Under the pieces are notes generated by a model. It had not been told where the DNA came from, ran no database searches, and saw only the letters and a program-made list of their open reading frames with translations. Below are positions 1 to 11,165 of a DNA stretch of 64,000 bases, piece by piece. This DNA is from Saturnia japonica (lineage: Eukaryota; Arthropoda; Insecta; Lepidoptera; Saturniidae), in NCBI GenBank assembly GCA_033032175.1, contig CM065320.1, positions 806,001-870,000 on the forward strand, in the 5' to 3' direction. The translations under genes and the position numbers were made by a program. The first letter of the stretch is position 1. Every line of letters starts with the position of its first letter.

Positions 1-77
1 ACTTAATTATGTATGTAAGTTAGAATTTAAGAGCTATAGATTTCATGAAATAAATAAATAAATACACAAATTCTTTT

Positions 78-320
78 ACGCCTGTATCCCCGAAGGGTTA
101 GGCAGAAGTGTACTAAATGTACAACCCACAGTTCGTCGGTTATGTTTTAGGTACCATGTAATAGCGGGCGTGCCTATTGCCATTAAATGGGCACAGAGCC
201 AGCTTCTGAGCTGCTATTGAGAATATCATAGAAAACCCAATAACTCTGCTCGACCTGGAAATGGAAACCACGACCTCGAGCTTAGCAGTCGCGCTTACGA
301 CCACTAGGCTAATAAGGCAG
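78..320 (-). mobile_element. tRNA-derived SINE, family 1, copy 1
   Basis: Read on the minus strand, the element opens with a pol III A-box-like motif (TAGCCTAGTGG), runs through a decayed B-box region, and ends near position 80 in the tail GGGATACAGGCG. The same head, body and tail recur at 21,368-21,585 and 47,420-47,660, always on the minus strand. This copy is followed on its 3' side by (ATTT)n, as expected for a LINE-mobilised SINE. The type is common in Lepidoptera; the exact family name is not assigned. It encodes no protein. Confidence 0.8.
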
Positions 321-2380
321 TAAGACACACTACTGATAATTACGCTCATCACACAAAAGTCAGTCATGTGCGGTAATCAAAAGGGTTGTATATAGCTTGA
401 ACTTATAACCTCAATAAGTTAGCTGTAAAATGCAAAAAGATTTTTTCATATCTGACACGTGGTTCTAGCTACCGGCGAGTTAAACAAACACAAAAAAAAA
501 AAACAATCTCTTCTCTTTTGTAATGTGAATATATAGATTTTACCCTGTCAGCAACTTTTCTATTTTTAATCATTTTGGAGATGAATTTTCAAAAATCTTT
601 TCTTAGTACTTTCATTATAACTAAGAAACCGTTGTGCAAAATTTCATATTATTGTTATTCATGTCATATAATATTCCTCTTTATATTATTTTACACCAGG
701 ACCTACCCGCAAATTCATAAGCGTTAATTGTAATATAACATTTAATAGAAACAGAAATAAGCCGTATACCACTCAGGAATAATGAAGTTTCCTATTAATG
801 AAAATTTTATGTTACTTCCGTAGATTACCTCCTGCAAACATAAACTTTACCTCTTGATAATGGTATTTATAGATGGGTTAAGATAAGTACAGATTAACAG
901 TTTAAAGACATAGCAAAAACTTGTATGTATTTTACATGTAAAATAAATTATAATTCTTTAAAGTTCTTTTTGGCTTTATGCCGAAGTCTTTAAGGTTTAA
1001 AAATGGTTGATTTGAAATAGTAAAATAAACTTAAAAATAAATAATATACATCCAACAGTTTAACACTTAAAGTAGTAAACAGGTGTTCCTTTTTTCTAAC
1101 TACAATACATAATTATCATGTCACAGAATTATGTACAATAAAATTAAAATACCTATAATAATTAATAAATGTAATATATTGATTCATCTATTTAATATGC
1201 ATGATTTCCCTTTCCTTATGATAACTCCCACCTCTTGATTATTTTATATAACCTTAGTAATTATTCATAAAGAATGTAAACCATATCAAGCTTTATTATT
1301 GACGCTTTCATTATTAGCTATAGCTACTACACTACATAAATAATATACTAAAATAAACATTCCTATTTCAAAATCGAAATTAAGCTACCTACCAAAAATC
1401 TTTTAAAACAGGATGTTGCGGTCTCGTTTGTTATATTACTTAAGATTATGATAGTAATTATTACTATTTTATGCTCTTAATTGCAGTTAGGCAAGTACTA
1501 CTTCTAAGTACGTATATATCTATGTTTCGACATTATCCGTTTTTAAACTTTTAAGTGCGTTGAAATTAATAAAAACTATATTCGTCATATTATGTATTAC
1601 TTGACTAGATTTCTTGAGGCAATGTATTCGATGTCCTATTATTTGATATACGCATAGTAAAAATGAGTATATGTTGTGTAAAAAAGCTTTACGATTTACT
1701 GTCCACTAAATCCGGGGTTTTATCATTTTTTTGCACTTCTGTATCCGAATATAGGTAATCGGGTACTTTACAACAAAGTCAATAGTACTATATTCTTATA
1801 TTTAAATAAATATTGATGGAATTTTTAATTATGTATATTTCTTTATAAAAATAACTACTTATTAAAAAAATAAGCAAATGAAATGTTTACAAATCATACG
1901 AAATTATCAATACGTAAAATGAATTTCTTCAATATTTTATCCATTAATCAATGCAATTAAAAAATTATGACGGAATATTATTAATTTTGAATTAAAATAC
2001 ACATTGTACATTGCAGATAACAAAATACCAAATATCGTATCTTTCAGTGTCTCGACAACCGTTTACATTGGCCCTTCTGTCCTTAACCCAAGGCGTGACG
2101 AGTCGGCCTTCCCCCGTCGGCTTCTGCTATAATTCACATTGTCAGATCATTGAACTTACGACTCATAGTTAAAAAACTGCACGATTTATCGTATCTTTTC
2201 ACTATTAATAAATATATATACTCATTTATTTTAGCCTATTAACCATTGTAGGGTATGATTGTATCCTGAGGATCGTGGCTTATCTGTCAAATCCTCTTGT
2301 TTTAGAATATCGCACCATCTTTTCCTATCATCTGTTCGGCTATTTTATCATTCCCTACGTGTGTAAATCGAAATACGCCG
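321..2380. other. AT-rich noncoding stretch
   Basis: Very AT-rich with dense stops in all frames. The only compositional break is a short GC-richer patch at about 2,050-2,130, with no coding potential that I can see. Confidence 0.6.
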
Positions 2381-2385
2381 GTATT

Positions 2386-2425
2386 TATATATGTGTATGA
2401 CATTTTTTGAGACGGTCAGTCAGTT
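2386..2425 (+). promoter_or_regulatory. candidate RNA polymerase II core promoter (TATA + initiator)
   Basis: A TATA box (TATATATG, 2,386-2,393) lies 32 bases upstream of the A in an insect initiator (TCAGTC, A at 2,418). An overlapping second initiator (TCAGTT) follows at 2,420-2,425. The spacing matches the arthropod TATA-to-initiator distance. Downstream, an ATG in good context (caagATGA, 2,593) opens a frame of only eight codons, and I found no consensus 5' splice site in the next 300 bases, so the transcript it might drive is not identified. It could be the promoter of a gene with a short first exon, or a chance match in AT-rich DNA. Confidence 0.4.
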
Positions 2426-2426
2426 C

Positions 2427-3320
2427 CAAACTATAACGGCCCGAGAGTGGACAGTGCTGTGTGTTTTTTGTGTATTATTCTAATACTTGTGAATATATTA
2501 TTACATATAATATAACAATAATTCTGTTACGTATATGAATGAATGTGTGGCAGACTAGCGGAGAACCTCAAGCATAAGTAGCAACTACCAAGATGAATGG
2601 TTTGCTTCATATGATTTGAAAAAAACCTCTAGATTGGGGTTAAACCAGGTCATCCCGGTTAATTTATTTTTTTGGAGATTCGCTAAAACTTCATCAGTAG
2701 CATACAAAATATCTTTAAAGAATCGTGGAAAAGTCCGCTTCCTTGTTGTGATGTTATATTATCTATATATTAATTCAAGTACTAAATTTTTATTTATAAT
2801 TTACTAGCAATAAATTCAGTTATTAAAATTAATAAATAAAAATACTTAATATTAATAGTACGACTACTATTAGATAAATTAAAATAATTTTACAAGATGT
2901 ATCAAAAAATAATCACCCACAATAATTACAAAGTAATCTTGCATCTTTATTATTTTGATTTCTCCAAAACGATACGATTAATCGGATTATTCACCAACAC
3001 GTTACTTTTAATCTAGTCCTGTTAGGTGCGTCCACAAACTATGCAGTGATTGTCTCTTCTCGATGCATGCAACCAAGGTTACTGTCAATATCTACTTAGA
3101 GAAATATGATTGTTCTATGCAAAGCCTACACGATTTCATCTCGTTATCCTTTCGAAGTATATGTGTGGTTTCCGATTACATACTTCGCTTAGAGCGTGAG
3201 ATGTATTCATTTTTGAAAGATTTTCTGTGTGTTTGAACACGATAATAATCTCTTTATTAACTATACCCTTCACACTTGAAAAAATATTTTTGTATATTAT
3301 GTCGAGTAAAGATTTTATTT
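2427..3320. other. AT-rich noncoding stretch
   Basis: No recognisable gene or repeat. If the promoter upstream is real, its 5' leader would lie in the first 200 bases. Confidence 0.5.
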
Positions 3321-3465
3321 AACATCACGCTATGACCTTTAGGAGCGGAGCAGTGACCATAAACGCAAACAAATCTGGTAATCTGTAGGCAAGAGTTATC
3401 ATAATATATATGAAACCGGCATGTACAATCCAAATTTAATGCGAATGAGAATCCGCGGGGCAAGA
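3320..3465 (+). mobile_element. Helitron-like fragment, 3' half
   Basis: Contains the block 'acatcacgctatgacc...ggagcggagcagtgacc' shared with 14,325-14,410, 52,685-52,720 and 54,520-54,560, and ends in a worn 'gagaatccgcggggca'. These blocks occur in the middle and 3' end of lepidopteran non-autonomous Helitron-like elements. The 5' half is missing. Confidence 0.55.
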
Positions 3466-3873
3466 AAAAATCTAAATCAGTTTTAAGCCAATATGCTTAA
3501 AAATGTAACTTCTTTTTATTTGATTTTGTTTCGTCACGTATTTATGATCTACGAATGATATTATAAGTATTCTGAAATTATCAACTTGGTATTTCATTTT
3601 ATAGAGGTCAATTGCATTTTTTTTTTATTATTAAATTGGCTTACTTTAAATACTGAGACCAGTAAATAAAAATATAATAATTTTTTTTAAGAATCTTACC
3701 TTTAAAAAATATAACTAAAGCCCAAGGTACAAAGAAAAAGCAATTCAGTAAAGTAAATTTAAGTTTAGGAGTAATAGTGGTTTTTATTGATTTTTTTCGT
3801 GCTTTAATTTTGTTCCATAAGATGTACATTATAAGTAATAAATAGTTACGTAATATTTACATTCACGACTAAG
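3466..3873. other. AT-rich noncoding stretch
   Basis: Poly-A and poly-T rich; no feature recognised. Confidence 0.5.
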
Positions 3874-4078
3874 GTGGCAAACAAACACACAGCCCGCCTA
3901 GTGGTAAGCGGTTACCGTAGTCTATGAAGGCTTGTAACACGAGAGTTTTTTTCCTAAGGAACACAAGGTTATTTGACTGCGATCTTTGTAGGACGGAAAT
4001 ATTTCACCAGTCGGACTGCCGCAAGTAGAGAGAAATTTTCAAAAATATCTCTTTGTGTCTTACCTCTCTTAACCCTTT
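3874..4078 (+). repeat. dispersed repeat family 3, copy 1
   Basis: Shares 'agcggttaccgtag.ctatg', 'cacaaggttatttg' and 'ttcaccagt.ggactgc..caagtagagagaaat' in the same order with the copy at 42,499-42,765, and in reverse with 6,495-6,665 and 17,366-17,600. The leading 'caaacaaacacacagcccgcc' type edge resembles 3' ends of lepidopteran LINEs or their SINE partners; the class is uncertain. Confidence 0.65.
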
Positions 4079-4157
4079 ATTTAACTTTATACTTTAATAT
4101 ATAACGTGATGGTTTGTTTTAAATTAAAACACAGTGAGAAGAATCAGTGCCATCTTT

Positions 4158-4400
4158 GAAAGAAAGAAAGAAAGAAAGAAAACATTTATTCCTAAAAACA
4201 AAACACGCTTAACATAAATTGAGTAATATTAACATACACGAAAAAAATTATTAAAAAGTAATAATATAAATGACCCAGCTACGTGTCCTGCCATTAGGAA
4301 ACGGCATCCAGCTCAGCATATGCTAAAGTGCCACGGGGCACGTAGCGCTGATTTTCAGCTGGAACCCCGAAGCAAGTCATGGTGCGCCAACAATAATCAA
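4158..4400 (-). mobile_element. short LINE 3' end with (TTTC)n tail
   Basis: A run of about six GAAA units (4,158-4,182) is followed by an AT-rich segment and then a GC-richer block containing 'gccacggggcacgtagcgct' (about 4,330-4,350). Read on the minus strand this is a LINE-like 3' region ending in a (TTTC)n tail. The fragment is 5'-truncated and carries no usable reading frame. Family assignment is by general resemblance only. Confidence 0.45.
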
Positions 4401-4950
4401 TCAAAATAAAATTAAAATAAAACATAAATAACAACAATAACTCACTATTCATGGCATAATATAAAAAAAAAAACAAATATAAAAAGAATAAAATAAATAA
4501 GTAAAAGTTTCTTTATTCATCATTGAGAGACTCATTTTTTTAAGCTTTTAAATCTAAATGTCCGCTAACTTAAACCAACTTAGCGGTACTGATATTATAA
4601 TCCGTTTCAGACATAATATAATCCACTTAATCTCATGTCAATATAATTTCTAGCAAGGGATAAAACACATGAATATTCCATCGTGAAATCTCATTTATTT
4701 CTAAATCCCACGCCGGATTTGGTATCAAATTTTATATTAATTGTATTACTTTAGCTTAGTTAAGGGCTTAACATGAATGTAACATAAAACTAAAGCTGCC
4801 TATATTAAACTTTTGCCTAATATAGATCTTACATTGACCAAAGAAATATAAATCATTCAGCTGTCCAAGTGTTATTTAATATGTCAATAAGTAATCAGTC
4901 TATCGGACCGTATAACAGCTTATTTGTTACAACAAGGCAATTTTTAAAAT
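4401..4950. other. AT-rich noncoding stretch
   Basis: Nothing recognisable beyond A-rich simple sequence at 4,400-4,500. Confidence 0.5.
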
Positions 4951-4954
4951 AAAA

Positions 4955-5325
4955 AATTCCCGACACAAATAACATATTTATTGAGACCATTCCAATAAGC
5001 TCAAACACAATAGATCTCCTGCAATTTGTTGAGGAATTGGATAATAAGAAGTTCCCAGGTGATGCTGCAGCTTCAAGTCATGGCTACCACGTTCCTGCAA
5101 TATAATTGAAGTGACGGCATAGTCAATTTCGAATCGACCACACCTGAGGAAGTTGTTCACATTCCTTCATCAACTAGAAAAGAAATAATTTGCAAAGGGC
5201 TTATCAGTTATTTTAATCATAGCTAAGAACACTTTTGATCAAGAAATCTTTAAACAAAAAGAAAACTAAATCAGAATTGGTTCATCCGTTTGGGAACTAC
5301 GATGCCACAGATACACATAGGAGTT
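4955..5325 (+). repeat. dispersed repeat family 4, copy 1
   Basis: Colinear with 56,560-56,920. Shared blocks in order are 'cattgagaccattccaa..agc.caaacac' (or ttattgagacc), 'atcatcaactagaaaag', 'gatcaag', 'tttcaaacaaaa..' and 'tacgatgccaca.a.acaca'. The end block (ttggttcatccgtttggga) also occurs alone at 36,265-36,290. It is non-coding, and the transposon class is not determined. Confidence 0.65.
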
Positions 5326-6494
5326 TAAAATATGATCCAATTACTTTGTAGATATAAAAATACACTTATCAGGTTTCATTTAAAGCCAGAAAAACAAAAT
5401 CTTCTTCATATTATTTTCTTTAAATTACCAATCATATGTACTGTAAATTCAAATATTTATACTATATCAATTCCATTTACAATTCTAATATATTTACTGT
5501 ACTTTAGTCTATTAAGTGTAACGATTTTAATATTCTGATTAAAATTTTGTCTTTAGTTAATATTTGTTTACCTACATAAGTATTTTATTATTGCAAGGCA
5601 CCGAGCGAAGCACGTTCGCCTGATATTTTCACAAGTGTCTTTTTCTAAGCATTATAATATATAGTTATTCGATTTTCAAAGGTTAAATTATAATATAACC
5701 GCACAAATTATATTATATTAAAGTGATATAATATGAAAATATGATTAAATAATTTTATTTTTTTTCCTTTAAAGCCCTATATAAAGTGGACAATAAACTG
5801 TTTGTATCGTGTTCTTATTATCAAAAAATGTAAATAAGAAGCTACTATTACAAATTCTGAAACCATTTAGTTCTTAATTATTAAAATTTTGGTATCATTA
5901 CCCTGTTTAAATATTCTCAAAATAGTTTTAAAACCATAATTTAGCGTCAATCAGAGGATTCCGCTTTACTAGGATTAGTATTAAGTGATTACGGTATTTA
6001 AAATCTATAGTATTTATCATAATACCGAATTAATGCATGCTTAAATAGCATTCCGGGTAAAACCAAACCATATAAAATGCTAATCCCTTTAATTAATTAA
6101 TTTATGGATATGAAAGACCGTTAATGTAATTTCTGTACGGATATCGGTTAAATTCATTATATTATTATTGGCATTTAACACTCACATGTAATCCAATAAT
6201 TATAAAGGCAAGTTTTTGGCGAGATCTCATCGTGTAATTTTGCATAATAAAACTTGGTTATTGTTCACAAGTGAAGTGGATTGGGTAAAATAACGTGGAC
6301 TATGATTTCCGATATGCCACAAATTCTCCCTATAAAGATCTAACAAGGAGCTACTATTTTGTTAGAATACTGAAATCATAATAGAATAGGACCTTCTATA
6401 TTAACTCGATAATTGCAGCTATGATCTTTAATAAATAGGATTATTTGGAAAGTTAGGAAGAAGAAGAAAAAAGTATCCAAGTATAAAGAATTTC
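5326..6494. other. AT-rich noncoding stretch
   Basis: Short open frame at 5,332-5,538 has only AT-rich codons (Ile, Leu, Phe, Tyr, Asn) and is not credible as a gene. No repeat family recognised. Confidence 0.5.
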
Positions 6495-6665
6495 TTCGGA
6501 GATTTATTTACACTTGGGGCAGCCCGAGTTAAAACACCTCTACCCTAAAGAAGATCTCAGCCAAATAAACTTGTGTTGTGTTCCTGCGGTGAATAGGATA
6601 TTCAGAACTTCTTAGGGAAGGGAGGGTCAAGGTCGGCAACGCGCTTGTGACACCTCTGGTTTGAT
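6495..6665 (-). repeat. dispersed repeat family 3, copy 2
   Basis: Reverse-orientation copy of the family at 3,874-4,078. It holds 'acttggggcagcccgagt', 'caaataaacttgtgttgtgttcctgcggtgaa' split over 6,555-6,590, and 'ggtcggcaacgcgcttgtga'. It lacks the part carrying the 'accgtagcctatg' block. Confidence 0.6.
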
Positions 6666-8999
6666 TGATTTACTACTCCTCTCCATAACGTCATAGCTCG
6701 AATTTATATTGTAATTATCTTCAATATGTATAGGCTATAAAATGCAAAAAGAACTTTTACAAATCTGATTAGTAGCGCGTTCATAAAAACAAACAAACAA
6801 AGTTTAGATTTTTTTTATATGACAATTTAACATACGCTAACAAAAATTTACATCACCTTTCAACGTCGGAAGGTGGCGCGCCTCATTAGGGAGACGTGAA
6901 GTTACGTAAAGGAGCGCGCGGCTGCTTTTTATCTATTTCAAGTACTTCTTTGTGCGAAAAATACTTTTTCAACAGTTGTAGCAATAATAACGAAGTACCC
7001 AGGAAGTAGACTCGATATTGCTAGTAATATACGGTTTCTTCGATTAAATCCAGAATTAGAAATCTTGTCAAAGCAAGGTCATTCTTTATATTAAATCTTC
7101 TTAAAATAAAGTGTGTGAAAACGATATTTTACAAATTATAAAATATAAAAGTAATATTTTATCGAATTTATTATCCTTTAGTTACACCCGCTTCCTACGC
7201 CAAGGGATGGAGGCGTGGTTATTTTCATTTTAGTCAGTAAGGAGGCGTGATAAACAACTTTGGCAACCCCTGACCTAGAGACTAATGAACTAACGAACGT
7301 TAACAATAGATTTGTTTATAAACGACATTAACAGACATCTATAATAGCCGTACGCTTGAAATAACTAGTCATGATCCATAAGGTCATAGAATGAACGTAT
7401 TTTCTATTACTGATTGCATACCGCCAAACAATTACTCTTTATTTATTATGTAAATTAAATACACTACGAACCGTTGCGAAACAATGATACTTATTTTACT
7501 TGCTACGCACTTAATTAGAATTTCATTTGGTCATAATTAAGTGGTAATATCGACATTCACATTCCATTATAAAGTGTATTTTTTTTAATAGTATATAATA
7601 TACAAAATTGATTTGTGTAATTAGAATTTCAGATCAGATAAAAACTGTAAGGTCTGTAAAATTTCATTAGCTTTAACCCAGCGACTGTGACCGCGTGATT
7701 TAATTATAAATGTTTAGTGTGCCCTGTTGTAATAGCAGTCCAATTTATAGGAGACGTAAGCGTCACGGGGTCGGTCAACTAATATATCCACAATTGGAAA
7801 GGCTCGATTTAGTTTTTTCGAAAACAAAAACATTTATAGTAAGACAACCCGGCCCAAGTACTTCCAGACGCCGTGATATACGTCTCCCGTCTAGGTACTA
7901 TGATTACTCTATGTAGGTTGTATATGCGTAGGTTGTTCGTTCTTTTCTTGAATTTGACAGAGGATGAAGGGAAGAGCTCTAGCTAGCGCAATGTCTTTTA
8001 AAATGTCTGTCATGTTTTCTGATTATTTTATATAATTAGCCTAACTTACGAATATGTAATACATTGTGGTGGTTGAATAAACGTTTCAACTATCTGCCGA
8101 CTATATTATATATAAGACTGAGCTAGCTAGACGAAAATTTTAATTTTCATTTATTCTGATCTAAGGCCCTATCAAAGGGCAACGTCGCACTCGTCTTAGT
8201 GAAGGTAAACACAATGGCGAAAAACACATATATAATAAAATTCTTGAAGGTAACTCAGTATATGCATTTTGTAAGAGACACGAATAACAGATGTTTTTAC
8301 AAAAATGTTTTGCCTTTTTATTGTTTTGTATTACACAAATTAACTGCAAGCGACATGTAAAAGTCCCCTTTCAATGTAAGTTCCTAACTTAATGTGATCT
8401 TCAAACAGGAATGTTTTCTATGGAAAGGATATTTCACGTCTTGGCCTACCATTAAATTTTATAGGAATACAAGATTTTTGAGAACGTAATCAGATTTTCG
8501 GTTATGCCTATTATTGTGATTACCTAAAGTTATTGTGATATTACTTTTGCTTTTTACATCTCAATCTGACCACCCACTTATTGTAATAGTAATTAATAAA
8601 ACTTTGTATTATTCTGTTTTAAGTTAATCTATTACACAGTTTTGTAATAGTTTCAAAAGTCAAACATCGCTCCCGTAAGCTTTAGTAAATTAAATATAAA
8701 AGTCTAATAATTCATCCCGGTTTATTACGAAAAACGTCTATAGAGAATTGGAATTACGTAAAAGGTGAAATTTAATAAATCCAAACATAATAAAGTATAT
8801 GTAGAAAGTACTTCTGGAATATAATATACTTTTAAGAGTACTTTATTGGAATTGTAAAAAAGATTTCTCAAATTAAATCATATTTTCCAAGAACAGACTA
8901 CAAATACAGTTACAACATGAAACAATTGGCAAAATACGATGTACATGTCAGTTCATTAAATTAATTTACTGTTAATGGCTTCTCGAAATATTTTCCTTA
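6666..8999. other. noncoding stretch with two GC-richer islands
   Basis: GC-richer patches at 6,855-6,925 and 7,185-7,265 look like unidentified repeat remnants. An open frame at 7,710-7,916 has an Arg-rich stretch (YRRRKRHG) but no recognisable domain and no splice context. No gene is called. Confidence 0.45.
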
Positions 9000-9245
9000 C
9001 TATTGGCGGGTGATAAAACTTGATAAGTGTATTTCAATGGATCGCGACAATCATACACCATGTATAACAAATACTTGTTATAGTGGCACGCTTATTTGTG
9101 TTGCGTCGTGATTCTTCCGGTTTGCCTCGTTTCGGGATCAGTTGATCCAGTTAAATTAATAATCTCTCAATGGACGCCGGTATGTTAGGATTGTACTGTA
9201 ATTGCCATCAGGTACCGTGCTACTATTAAAAAAAGTTACCGAGGT
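9000..9245 (+). repeat. dispersed repeat family 5, copy 1
   Basis: Has in order 'ggcgggtgataaaact', 'ggatcgcgacaatcatacacc', 'atagtggcacgctta', 'tttcgggatcagttgatcc' and 'gccatcaggtaccgtgctac' followed by 'tattaaaaaaagttaccg'. The same order recurs at 45,825-46,175 and 48,828-49,495, with part at 16,318-16,465. It is non-coding and of unknown class. Confidence 0.65.
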
Positions 9246-9675
9246 TGCCAGCATGACAACGCCAACGAGTATAGCGATGGTTGACGTTATTTTTGTATGG
9301 TACTATACCTAAGAGTACTATCAGGTATAGGACCGTCATATTGCCGTGACACAATTTAAAAAAAAAACATACTTTATTTTCGGTAGCCTGCTCTACTACG
9401 ATTAAAAGCCGTTCCGCTCCGAAATATTCGTGTCTCTGAAACTACGTCAACTAAGCAGACGATAAAAGTGCTTTTGATCGCGTCTCTTTAATAAAAAGCT
9501 AGCGTACAAGCGTCAAAGACATCCTCGACAGTAGGGAGTTATGGATATTGTTAACAACATTGTGTGACGTCAAGTCTTTTCTACGAAACTAAGCGCTTAT
9601 GTCCCTTTGTTGAAATTTTCATGCGATTTATTGTTGCTGTTTAAAGCAGAATATAACTTAGCAATGTATTAAAGG
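9246..9675. other. noncoding stretch
   Basis: Mixed composition, no credible reading frame and no recognised repeat. Confidence 0.45.
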
Positions 9676-9829
9676 TTAAGGGCACTATTCATCAGAAAGA
9701 TTTACATATATCATACGAAAAATAAAATCCCAACTGTAGTGTATGTAGAAAGATCGATGATGTGCATGATTTACTGATGAAATTTGACAAAAATACAGTT
9801 GAAAGAGAGTCGCTGATGAATAGTATTAA
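9676..9829. mobile_element. TTAA-flanked MITE (piggyBac-like target)
   Basis: A 146-bp element (9,680-9,825) lies between two TTAA tetranucleotides (9,676-9,679 and 9,826-9,829). Its ends are inverted: ACTATTCATCAG near the left end and CTGATGAATAGT at the right end, 12 bases perfect, with a three-base difference outside them. TTAA duplication with short inverted ends is the signature of piggyBac-type targets. There is no coding capacity. Confidence 0.6.
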
Positions 9830-10069
9830 TTTAAACTGTTAAAATATATAGTTGTTTTCACGGCATTTTGGCAGAACCTTGTTCGGATGAAGTCAAGAAT
9901 GTGATTGATCTGGTATTGCTATTCCTTCAGCGACTCTCCCGATTTGATGCTAATATAAATTGGGTAAAATGGGAGTGATATATTCAGTAAAAAAATGAAA
10001 TAAAAAAAAGATCATGTCTTATCAATAGTATTGATAGAATCGAAATTTAAGCACACAATCCTTACGCTG

Positions 10070-10300
10070 GCTATACACGCTACAGCTTCCTGTGCAGGTG
10101 AATCTACACAGGCGGACCAGAGCGTATGTTGGAATGAACGTGTGCATTTGTTGAACTTGCACAAGCGTCCGGTACAAAAATTTATGTAATTTTTATTAGT
10201 AACACCATACAGTAAACCCGTGCGTGTCCATACAAGCTACGAAGTGCGGTCGATCTATGCAGGCATACCTGCACAGGTAAACTTCTTTGGTTGATCATAG
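10070..10300. repeat. inverted-repeat-bearing segment, MITE-like
   Basis: CTGTGCAGGT at about 10,091-10,100 is matched by ACCTGCACAG at about 10,269-10,278, near the two edges of a GC-richer segment in AT-rich surroundings. Ends and target duplication could not be set, so the class is open. Confidence 0.35.
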
Positions 10301-10894
10301 CTTATATGGGCAGCTTTAATCTACACAATATTAACTGTATCGTATAACAAACCATACTTTTAACAATACTACTATAGATTGAATTAGAAGTAATATTTGG
10401 ATTTTAGTAACCGAGTCTAGAGATTACTGGTTTCATAAATTTATATGAAACCGAATTGCTTGAAGCCTGAAAACTGATGCATTAAATGCGTCACGAGCTA
10501 GCGACGCCCATAAGTCACGTGTGACGCGGTCTCGTATATCGTACGTATGTAATCACGGTAAGAATGAACTTTAATACAAGGTCTCAGAAGAGGCTTAAAC
10601 TACACAAGTTTTCTTTTTGTACTGGATAAGATTTTGCGATGGAATAACTGAAATGATAATAATATTAACTATAGTAAAATTTGGCTACCTGCAACGGTCC
10701 AAAAATGAATATCAAACGGTCTCGGCGAAGGGACCATATAAAATGCATTAGACAGCTTTTGCTGGGTGGCAAGATACGATAATTGTGTTCTACTGGAAAG
10801 CGACTATCAAACACTCGGCATAACATCATCCATAGTGGAACGGATAAGCGTGTCGTGTTCAAGGATCAGCTGGTGTATGTGCAGTAATCAAGTA

Positions 10895-11165
10895 GGGCCA
10901 AAACTGGTCATGGTAAATCAATCTAGGCGCTGAAATGGCTTACACTGAGTAAACCATAAGAGATATATCAAATGTATATACTGCATTGTTGTAGATATTA
11001 AAAATACCTACAAAAAGTCAGCAAAAGCATATGTTAATCTTCTAAATATCACCCATAATAATTGTTTTTTATCTTTAAAATAACCGGGAGCGAGGGTAAA
11101 ACGATTCGTGTGTATGCCAAGCGACGGCATTCTGTAGTCCACGCAAGCGTAGCCGCGGGCACAAC
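10895..11165 (+). mobile_element. Helitron-like family 6, 5'-truncated copy
   Basis: Carries 'atggcttacactgagtaaac', 'cataagagatatatcaaa', 'aaaataaccgggagcg' and 'ggcattctgtagtc', ending in 'gtagccgcgggcacaacta', a one-base variant of the Helitron-like end gcacagctagt. It is colinear with 24,425-24,805 (+) and with 59,856-60,130 (minus). Confidence 0.6.

Noticed and set aside
4158..4182. (GAAA)n as an independent microsatellite locus
   Set aside because: It is better explained as the tail of a LINE-type 3' end on the minus strand.
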